A DNA stretch of 9,364 nt from Methylococcaceae bacterium (GTDB lineage Bacteria > Pseudomonadota > Gammaproteobacteria > Methylococcales > Methylococcaceae): contig JAJRDJ010000004.1 in NCBI GenBank assembly GCA_028678445.1, forward strand, positions 1 to 9,364. Reading direction: 5' to 3'. A program made the position numbers and the translations under genes. Position 1 is the stretch's first letter. Each line of letters starts with the position of its first letter. The notes beneath the pieces were generated by a model. The model made no database searches. It was given only the letters and a program-made list of their open reading frames with translations, and was not told the origin of the DNA. Positions 1 through 5,380 of the stretch are shown here, one piece after another.

Positions 1-24
1 CTTTAACCTTCAGGACAGCACATC

Positions 25-654
25 ATGATTTACGGCAAGCAACCGATAGAGACCACACCACACGCTACCGGTCTCGTCCCGGTGGTGATCGAACAGTCGG
101 CGCGGGGCGAAAGGGCCTTTGACATTTACTCCCGCCTGCTCAAGGAACGGGTGATCTTTCTGGTCGGCCAGGTCGAGGACTACATGGCCAACCTCGTGAT
201 TGCCCAGTTGCTGTTCCTGGAATCGGAAAATCCGGACAAGGACATTCACCTCTACATCAACTCCCCCGGTGGAGTCGTGACCTCGGGCCTGGCCATTTAC
301 GACACCATGCAGTTCATCAAGCCGGATGTAAGCACGCTCTGCATCGGCCAGGCGGCCAGCATGGGGGCGCTGCTCCTGGCTGGCGGTGCGGCGGGGAAAC
401 GATACTGCCTGCCGCATTCCCGAATCATGATTCATCAACCCTTGGGTGGTTTCCAGGGACAGGCGAGTGATATAGATATTCATGCTCGGGAAATCCTGGC
501 GGTACGCGACCGGCTCAATCGCATTCTTGCCCATCATACCGGTCAGCCGATCGAGAAAATCGCGGGTGATACCGACCGCGACAACTTCATGAGCGGCGAG
601 GATGCGGTGAGTTATGGTCTGATCGACAAGGTGCTGGACCGTCGGGGGTCTTGA
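25..654 (+). CDS. clpP: ATP-dependent Clp protease proteolytic subunit ClpP
   Basis: This is the serine peptidase subunit of ClpXP/ClpAP. In the family it forms two stacked heptamers in the cytosol that degrade substrates fed in by an AAA+ unfoldase. The 209 residues match the usual length. The catalytic triad is visible as Ser112 in GQAASMGA, His137 in MIHQPLGG and Asp186 in DTDRDNF. The oxyanion-side glycine loop NSPGG lies at 79-83. By alignment with E. coli ClpP, about 15 N-terminal residues form a self-cleaved propeptide and the mature chain begins near Gly16-Leu-Val-Pro. The ATG has an AGGAC ribosome-binding site at 12-16. Only 24 nt precede it in the window, so the promoter and upstream neighbour (trigger factor in many relatives) cannot be seen. 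clpX follows after 107 nt on the same strand, the normal arrangement. Confidence 0.98.
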   Translation: MIYGKQPIETTPHATGLVPVVIEQSARGERAFDIYSRLLKERVIFLVGQVEDYMANLVIAQLLFLESENPDKDIHLYINSPGGVVTSGLAIYDTMQFIKPDVSTLCIGQAASMGALLLAGGAAGKRYCLPHSRIMIHQPLGGFQGQASDIDIHAREILAVRDRLNRILAHHTGQPIEKIAGDTDRDNFMSGEDAVSYGLIDKVLDRRGS

Positions 655-657
655 TTT

Positions 658-675
658 GCGGGTTAGAATACCCGC
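658..675 (+). other. Short hairpin just after clpP
   Basis: GCGGGT at 658-663 pairs with ACCCGC at 670-675 around a six-base loop. It starts three bases after the clpP stop. No T-run follows, so it is not a normal intrinsic terminator. It could stabilise or pause the clpP-clpX transcript, or mean nothing. The loop TAGAAT resembles a -10 box, but no -35 element is found at a suitable distance. Confidence 0.4.
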
Positions 676-700
676 ATTATCCGGGTGCGGCCGGGTAATC

Positions 701-720
701 GGGCCGGGTTGGGCAACGGG
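701..720 (+). other. Putative G-quadruplex motif in the clpP-clpX spacer
   Basis: Four GGG tracts at 701-703, 706-708, 711-713 and 718-720 are separated by CC, TT and CAAC, which satisfies the standard three-tetrad quadruplex pattern. Two more GGG tracts lie upstream at 683-685 and 693-695 within repeated CCGGGT units. The G-rich strand is the coding strand, so the structure could also form in mRNA, about 28 nt before the clpX Shine-Dalgarno. An alternative duplex hairpin, CGGGCC at 700-705 with GGCCCG at 719-724, competes with it. Function is inference. Confidence 0.45.
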
Positions 721-761
721 CCCGGTCCACGCGATCAAACGCTTTAATAGAGGGTACAAAC

Positions 762-2042
762 ATGAGTGAAGAAAAGCGCGGCAAGGACAGCGGAGGCAAG
801 CTGTTGTATTGCTCTTTCTGCGGCAAGAGCCAGCATGAGGTGCGCAAGCTCATTGCGGGACCTTCGGTTTTTGTCTGTGACGAATGTGTCGAGCTCTGCA
901 ACGATATTATCCGCGAGGAATTGCAGGAGAATGTGACGGCGGGGATGGACAAGCTGCCCAAACCCAAGGAAATCAAGCATGTTCTCGATGAATATGTGAT
1001 TGGACAGGAGAAAGCCAAGCGGACGCTGTCGGTAGCCGTCTACAACCATTACAAGCGCCTCCGGGCGCAGGGCAATGCCAGGAAAAATGATGTCGAGCTG
1101 GCCAAGAGCAATATCCTGCTAATCGGCCCCACCGGTTCTGGCAAGACATTGATGGCCGAGACCCTTGCCCGGTTGCTGGATGTCCCGTTCACCATCGCCG
1201 ACGCCACCACGCTGACCGAGGCCGGCTACGTAGGTGAGGACGTCGAAAACATCATCCAGAAGATTCTGCAGAAATGCGACTACGACGTGGAAAAAGCGGA
1301 ATCCGGGATTGTCTACATCGACGAAATCGACAAGATTTCCCGCAAATCCGACAATCCGTCCATTACCCGCGACGTATCGGGCGAAGGGGTGCAACAGGCG
1401 CTGCTGAAGCTGATCGAGGGCACAGTAGCCTCGGTCCCCCCCCAAGGCGGCCGGAAGCATCCTCAGCAGGAATTCCTGCAAGTCAACACGGCCAATATCC
1501 TTTTCATTTGCGGGGGGGCTTTCGCGGGTCTTGACAAGGTAATTCGGTCACGCTCGGAGAAAGGTGGAATTGGCTTTTCGGCCGACGTAAAAAGCAAGGA
1601 CGAGACCCGCAATGTCGGGGAAGTGCTGGCCGATGTCGAGGCCGAAGACTTGATCAAGTATGGCCTGATTCCGGAGTTCGTTGGCCGTTTGCCGGTCGTC
1701 GCGACCCTGGAGGAACTGAACGAAGAGGCACTGGTGCGAATCCTGAGTGAACCGCGCAATGCGCTGGTCAAGCAATACAGAAAGCTTTTCGAAATGGAAG
1801 GATGTGAACTCGAGATACGCGAAGACGCGCTGAAAGTGATTGCCCGCAAGGCCATGGAACGCAAGACCGGCGCGAGGGGTCTTCGGACCATTCTTGAGCA
1901 TACGCTGCTCGATACCATGTACGAACTGCCGTCCGCCGAAAATGTCACCAAGGTGGTAATCGATGAACATGTCATCAAGGGCGAGACTACCCCGTATCTT
2001 GTCTATACAATCGATGAGAAGCAACGCGCCGGTGCCGAGTAA
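762..2042 (+). CDS. clpX: ATP-dependent Clp protease ATP-binding subunit ClpX
   Basis: ClpX is the hexameric AAA+ unfoldase that recognises degrons such as ssrA tags and threads substrates into ClpP. The 426-residue protein is full length. The N-terminal zinc-binding dimerisation domain shows Cys17, Cys20, Cys39 and Cys42. Walker A GPTGSGKT lies at 122-129, the pore-1 loop GYVGED at 155-160, and Walker B with Asp187-Glu188 inside IVYIDEIDK. The IGF tripeptide that docks on ClpP is at 270-272, and the sensor-2 motif GARGLR at 370-375. A good AGAGGG Shine-Dalgarno at 749-754 stands seven bases before the ATG. The coding sequence contains a C8 run (1436-1443) and a G7 run (1512-1518), yet the frame stays open. 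The gene lies downstream of its partner clpP and ends at a strong terminator, so the two probably form one operon. Confidence 0.99.
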   Translation: MSEEKRGKDSGGKLLYCSFCGKSQHEVRKLIAGPSVFVCDECVELCNDIIREELQENVTAGMDKLPKPKEIKHVLDEYVIGQEKAKRTLSVAVYNHYKRLRAQGNARKNDVELAKSNILLIGPTGSGKTLMAETLARLLDVPFTIADATTLTEAGYVGEDVENIIQKILQKCDYDVEKAESGIVYIDEIDKISRKSDNPSITRDVSGEGVQQALLKLIEGTVASVPPQGGRKHPQQEFLQVNTANILFICGGAFAGLDKVIRSRSEKGGIGFSADVKSKDETRNVGEVLADVEAEDLIKYGLIPEFVGRLPVVATLEELNEEALVRILSEPRNALVKQYRKLFEMEGCELEIREDALKVIARKAMERKTGARGLRTILEHTLLDTMYELPSAENVTKVVIDEHVIKGETTPYLVYTIDEKQRAGAE

Positions 2043-2068
2043 CCCTTCGTGAGCGGTCGTCTCGCCTG

Positions 2069-2098
2069 AAAAAAAGCCCGCACCATGCGGGCTTTTTT
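2069..2098 (+). terminator. Intrinsic terminator after clpX
   Basis: GCCCGCA at 2076-2082 pairs perfectly with TGCGGGC at 2086-2092 around a three-base loop. An A-run precedes the stem and TTTTTT (2093-2098) follows it. This is a textbook Rho-independent terminator and, with A and T tracts on opposite sides, could work in both directions. It separates clpPX transcription from lon. Confidence 0.93.
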
Positions 2099-2118
2099 GC
2101 GCATACGTATTAATTGCC

Positions 2119-2146
2119 CTTGTTTTTGTTGGCCTTTGGCCCATAT
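2119..2146 (+). promoter_or_regulatory. Candidate heat-shock (sigma-32-type) promoter for lon
   Basis: CTTGTT at 2119-2124 and GCCCATAT at 2139-2146 are 14 bases apart. The known E. coli sigma-32 consensus is CTTGAA, then about 13-17 bases, then CCCCATNT. The -10 element matches at seven of eight positions and the -35 at four of six. The pair lies between the clpX terminator and the lon start, giving a leader of roughly 30-35 nt. lon is a classic sigma-32 regulon member in E. coli, which supports the call. The match is by eye and unscored. Confidence 0.5.
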
Positions 2147-2186
2147 CCTGCGTCAGTGTTTTTTTCCTCATTCCGATGGTTTCCCT

Positions 2187-4613
2187 ATGAACAGCAAATC
2201 AACAGAAGTGATGCAGTCTAACAAGCTGATTCCCGTGCTTCCCCTTCGTGATGTCGTGGTCTACCCGCACATGGTTATTCCGCTTTTCGTGGGCCGGGAA
2301 AAGTCCATCCAGGCTTTGGACAGTGCCATGCGGGACGGAAAGCAGGTTTTGCTCGTCGCTCAGAAAGAGGCCGAGATCGATGATCCCGGAGTTGAGGATC
2401 TTTATACGGTCGGAACGATCTCCAACATCCTGCAACTGCTCAAGCTGCCGGATGGCACGGTCAAGGTGCTCGTCGAAGGGGCCGAGCGCAGTATCGTGGA
2501 CCACTATCATGAGGGAGAAAACAACTGTCTCCTGGCTTCAGTCTCTCCCTTGATTGATGAATTGGGCGTGAACGAGCAGGAGATGGACGTAATGGTCAGA
2601 ACGGTCATCAGTACCTTCGATCAGTATGTAAAGCTGAACAAGCGAATTCCGCCCGAGGTGCTGAACTCGCTGGCTGGTATCGATGATCCCAGCCGCCTCG
2701 CGGACACCATAGCCGCGCATATGACCATTAAGATCGAGGACAAGCAATCGGTACTCGAAGCACCGCAGATTACCCAGCGTCTGGAGCGGCTCATGACCTT
2801 CATGGAAGGTGAAGTCGATATGCTGGAAATGGAAAAGCGCATCCGTGGCCGCGTCAAACAGCAGATGGAGAAAAATCAGCGCGAATACTTCCTGAATGAG
2901 CAGATGAAGGCCATCCAGAAAGAATTGGGCGAAATGGAGGATGCGCCCAACGAAATGGACGAACTCGCCCAGAAAATTCGCAAATCCGGCATGCCGGAGG
3001 CCGCCCGAACCAAGGCCGAGGCCGAGCTGAACAAACTGCGGCAGATGTCACCGATGTCCGCCGAGGCCACGGTGGTCAGGAATTACATCGACTGGATGGT
3101 CGGCATGCCATGGAAAAAGCGTACCAAGATCAATCACGATCTCGCCCATGCCGAGAAAATTCTGGAAGCCGAGCATTATGGCCTGGAGAAGGTCAAGGAA
3201 CGAATTCTTGAGTATCTCGCCGTGCAGCAACGGGTCAAGAAGCTCAAGGGTCCCATTCTGTGTCTGGTCGGCCCGCCGGGCGTCGGCAAGACCTCGCTAG
3301 GCCAGTCCATCGCCAGGGCGACCAACCGGAAATATGTGCGCATGGCACTCGGTGGCGTACGCGACGAGGCAGAAATTCGCGGCCATCGCCGTACCTATAT
3401 CGGCTCGATGCCTGGCAAGGTGCTGCAGAATCTCAGCAAGGTCAAAACTCGCAATCCGATGTTTATGCTCGATGAGATCGACAAGATGGCTATGGATTTC
3501 AGGGGTGATCCGGCATCGGCCCTGCTGGAAGTGCTGGATCCGGAGCAGAATCACACCTTCAACGATCACTACCTGGAGGTCGATTTCGACCTTTCGGAGA
3601 TCATGTTCGTGGCCACCGCCAATACGCTGGACATTCCCCCGGCCTTGCTGGACCGCATGGAGGTGATTCGGCTGGCTGGCTATACGGAGGACGAGAAAAT
3701 CAACATCGCCCTGCGCTACCTGGTCCCGAAGCAGATCAAGAACAACGGCCTGAAAGACAGCGAAATCGAAATTACCGAACCGGCGGTGCGGGATATCATC
3801 CGTTATTACACCCGAGAAGCGGGTGTACGCAGTCTGGAACGGGAAATCGCCAAGATTTGCCGCAAGGTGGTCAAGAGCCTATTGCTGAAGCCGGATACCC
3901 AACAGGTGAGTATTACGGAGCTTAATCTCGATCATTATCTCGGTGTGCGCCGTCATCGGTACGGTCAGGCGGAAGAGAACGATCAGGTAGGCCAGGTAAC
4001 GGGTCTTGCCTGGACCGAGGTGGGCGGGGAGTTGCTGACCATCGAGGCGGTCATCATGCCCGGTACGGGCAAGCAGACCTACACCGGAAAGCTGGGCGAT
4101 GTGATGCAGGAGTCCATCCAGACCGCCATTACCGTGGCGCGAAACCGTGCTGATTCGCTGGGCATCGACCCCTCCTTTTATCAAAAGAAGGATGTTCATA
4201 TCCATGTGCCCGAAGGCGCGACACCGAAAGATGGCCCGAGTGCGGGTATCGGCATGTGTACCGCCTTGGTTTCGGCCCTGACCGGGATACCGGTCCGTTC
4301 CGCCGTCGCCATGACCGGGGAAATTACCCTCCGGGGCGAGGTGTTGCCCATCGGAGGATTAAAGGAAAAACTGCTGGCGGCGCATCGGGGAGGGATCGCC
4401 AGCGTGCTCATTCCCAAGGAAAATGAGCGCGACTTGGCAGAGATACCCAACAATATCAAGCAGGATCTCACCATCGTCCCCGTGCGCTGGATTGATGAGG
4501 TGCTAACCTATGCGCTGCAGCACATGCCGGAGCCACTGATAGCTCCAGCGTCAGCGGATACGGGTAGTGCCGGCAAGACGACGGGGATACCGGGCCCCAT
4601 CGTGGCGCACTGA
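2187..4613 (+). CDS. lon: ATP-dependent endopeptidase Lon (LonA type)
   Basis: Lon is a cytosolic hexameric protease combining AAA+ ATPase and Ser-Lys peptidase in one chain. It removes misfolded proteins and short-lived regulators. The domain order is an N-terminal substrate-binding domain (about 13-210), a helical/coiled-coil linker (about 210-310), the AAA+ module with Walker A GPPGVGKT at 362-369 and Walker B Asp429-Glu430, and the protease domain with catalytic Ser685 in GPSAG and Lys728 in GGLKEK. The ATG at 2187 gives 808 residues and an N-terminus matching the spacing of E. coli Lon (MN..., then IPVLPLRDV). An in-frame ATG at 2085 would overlap the clpX terminator and add 34 unrelated residues. 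A later ATG at 2211 is also possible, since the Shine-Dalgarno at 2187 is weak. The C-terminal tail of about 24 residues is longer than in E. coli and of low complexity. Confidence 0.97.
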   Translation: MNSKSTEVMQSNKLIPVLPLRDVVVYPHMVIPLFVGREKSIQALDSAMRDGKQVLLVAQKEAEIDDPGVEDLYTVGTISNILQLLKLPDGTVKVLVEGAERSIVDHYHEGENNCLLASVSPLIDELGVNEQEMDVMVRTVISTFDQYVKLNKRIPPEVLNSLAGIDDPSRLADTIAAHMTIKIEDKQSVLEAPQITQRLERLMTFMEGEVDMLEMEKRIRGRVKQQMEKNQREYFLNEQMKAIQKELGEMEDAPNEMDELAQKIRKSGMPEAARTKAEAELNKLRQMSPMSAEATVVRNYIDWMVGMPWKKRTKINHDLAHAEKILEAEHYGLEKVKERILEYLAVQQRVKKLKGPILCLVGPPGVGKTSLGQSIARATNRKYVRMALGGVRDEAEIRGHRRTYIGSMPGKVLQNLSKVKTRNPMFMLDEIDKMAMDFRGDPASALLEVLDPEQNHTFNDHYLEVDFDLSEIMFVATANTLDIPPALLDRMEVIRLAGYTEDEKINIALRYLVPKQIKNNGLKDSEIEITEPAVRDIIRYYTREAGVRSLEREIAKICRKVVKSLLLKPDTQQVSITELNLDHYLGVRRHRYGQAEENDQVGQVTGLAWTEVGGELLTIEAVIMPGTGKQTYTGKLGDVMQESIQTAITVARNRADSLGIDPSFYQKKDVHIHVPEGATPKDGPSAGIGMCTALVSALTGIPVRSAVAMTGEITLRGEVLPIGGLKEKLLAAHRGGIASVLIPKENERDLAEIPNNIKQDLTIVPVRWIDEVLTYALQHMPEPLIAPASADTGSAGKTTGIPGPIVAH

Positions 4614-4668
4614 ACTTCAGTCGGCCGGGCTCACCCACTGAAATCCGATCCTGTCAAATCCCCAGAAT

Positions 4669-4694
4669 GCCACGAAACCCTCATGAATCGTGGC
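4669..4694. repeat. Inverted repeat adjoining the hupB promoter
   Basis: GCCACGA at 4669-4675 and TCGTGGC at 4688-4694 form a perfect seven-base inverted repeat with a 12-base spacer. The right arm ends at the base just before the TTGACA -35 hexamer. No T-run follows, so it is not a standard lon terminator, though it could be a weak or Rho-assisted 3' end. Its position also suits a dimeric-regulator operator. Neither role is shown. Confidence 0.5.
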
Positions 4695-4722
4695 TTGACA
4701 CGGGTTTTGATCGACTGATAAA
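4695..4722 (+). promoter_or_regulatory. Candidate sigma-70 promoter for hupB
   Basis: A perfect -35 TTGACA at 4695-4700 is followed after 16 bases by GATAAA at 4717-4722, which matches four of six positions of the -10 consensus. It lies about 115 nt before the hupB ATG in the 224-nt lon-hupB gap. A small 6-bp hairpin with an AGGA loop (4755-4770) lies in the resulting leader. E. coli hupB has several promoters, so this may not be the only one. Confidence 0.55.
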
Positions 4723-4837
4723 TTGAAGTCATGGTCTACGGACGGTTCAGTGATGTCAGCAGGAGCTGGCAAATACTAAGAGTGCTAGACCCATTCAGGC
4801 ATTGATACGAAACCTAACTATCTCTAAGGGGGAATCC

Positions 4838-5110
4838 ATGAATAAGGCGGAACTGATAGAAGCCATTGCCGAAGCGGCTGATCTGACGAAGGTGGAGGCC
4901 AGTCGAGCTTTGGATGGCGTGGTGGACGCCATCACCCATGCCCTGAAGCAGGGCGATACCGTCTCACTCGTGGGTTTTGGCTCCTTTCTCGTAAAGGAAC
5001 GTGCTGAACGACAGGGACGCAACCCCCAGTCCGGTGAATCCATCACCATCGCCGCCGCTAGAATTCCTTCATTCAAGGCTGGCAAAGCGTTGAAGGATGC
5101 AGTAAACTAA
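4838..5110 (+). CDS. hupB: DNA-binding protein HU-beta
   Basis: HU is a small dimeric nucleoid protein that bends and compacts DNA without strong sequence preference. It assists replication, recombination and transcription control. The 90 residues equal the length of E. coli HU-beta, and the ends match (MNK at the start, KAGKALKDAVN at the close). The body has the two N-terminal helices, the VGFGSF turn and the beta-arm with GRNPQSG. The arm's proline is the residue that intercalates into DNA in this family. The ATG at 4838 has a strong AAGGGGGA Shine-Dalgarno (4826-4833). An in-frame ATG at 4802 would add 12 residues not found in HU and is rejected. The stop lies 11 nt before tRNA-Val with no terminator between, implying a shared transcript. 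Confidence 0.97.
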   Translation: MNKAELIEAIAEAADLTKVEASRALDGVVDAITHALKQGDTVSLVGFGSFLVKERAERQGRNPQSGESITIAAARIPSFKAGKALKDAVN

Positions 5111-5121
5111 CCCGCTTTTCA

Positions 5122-5197
5122 GGGTGCTTAGCTCAGCTGGGAGAGCATCGCCCTTACAAGGCGAGGGTCGTAGGTTCGATCCCTACAGCACCCACCA
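5122..5197 (+). tRNA. tRNA-Val (anticodon UAC)
   Basis: All arms of a 76-nt cloverleaf are visible. The acceptor GGGTGCT (5122-5128) pairs with AGCACCC (5187-5193). The anticodon stem TCGCC/GGCGA encloses loop CTTACAA with anticodon TAC at 5155-5157. The T arm is GTAGG-TTCGATC-CCTAC. Discriminator A and an encoded CCA end it at 5197. It should read GUA and, with modified U34, other GUN valine codons. Four bases separate it from tRNA-Asp. Confidence 0.98.
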
Positions 5198-5201
5198 TCA
5201 A

Positions 5202-5278
5202 GGAGCGGTAGTTCAGTTGGTCAGAATACCGGCCTGTCACGCCGGGGGTCGCGGGTTCGAGCCCCGTCCGCTCCGCCA
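5202..5278 (+). tRNA. tRNA-Asp (anticodon GUC)
   Basis: This is a 77-nt cloverleaf. The acceptor GGAGCGG (5202-5208) pairs with CCGCTCC (5268-5274). The anticodon stem CCGGC/GCCGG encloses loop CTGTCAC with anticodon GTC at 5236-5238. The discriminator is G, as usual for tRNA-Asp, and CCA is encoded at 5276-5278. It reads GAC and GAU. It is cotranscribed with the preceding tRNA-Val and is followed directly by a terminator. Confidence 0.98.
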
Positions 5279-5284
5279 ATAATC

Positions 5285-5316
5285 AAAACCCCGCGACATG
5301 TTGCGGGGTTTTTTTT
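5285..5316 (+). terminator. Intrinsic terminator after the tRNA pair
   Basis: CCCCGC (5289-5294) pairs with GCGGGG (5303-5308), extended by AAAA before the stem pairing into the T8 run at 5309-5316, around an eight-base loop. It is a strong Rho-independent terminator closing the hupB-tRNA unit and separating it from ppiD. No clear ppiD promoter is visible in the 64 nt that follow. Confidence 0.92.
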
Positions 5317-5380
5317 GACCCCCACTTCAGGTGGTGGCGAAGCCAATCATTTCTTCCATCTCAATGCAAGGTTAATAGGT

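Noticed and set aside
664..669. TAGAAT as a -10 box for a clpX promoter
   Set aside because: No -35 hexamer lies 16-18 bases upstream and there is no extended -10 TGN. The hexamer is simply the loop of a small hairpin.
10..759. 249-codon open frame on the minus strand across clpP
   Set aside because: It is fully antisense to an intact, well-conserved clpP, shows no recognisable protein family, and arises from the codon bias of a GC-rich gene.
2085..2186. Upstream in-frame ATG extending Lon by 34 residues
   Set aside because: The ATG lies inside the clpX terminator stem, the added residues do not resemble Lon N-termini, and they would cover the likely lon promoter.
5122..5278. tRNA pair as an integration site for a mobile element
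   Set aside because: No integrase gene, no direct repeat of a tRNA 3' end, and the flanking genes keep the ancestral hupB-ppiD order.
5315..5380. Upstream in-frame ATG extending PpiD by 22 residues
   Set aside because: It starts at the end of the terminator T-run and puts polar sequence ahead of the membrane anchor. The ATG at 5381 has an AAGG site and gives the usual length.
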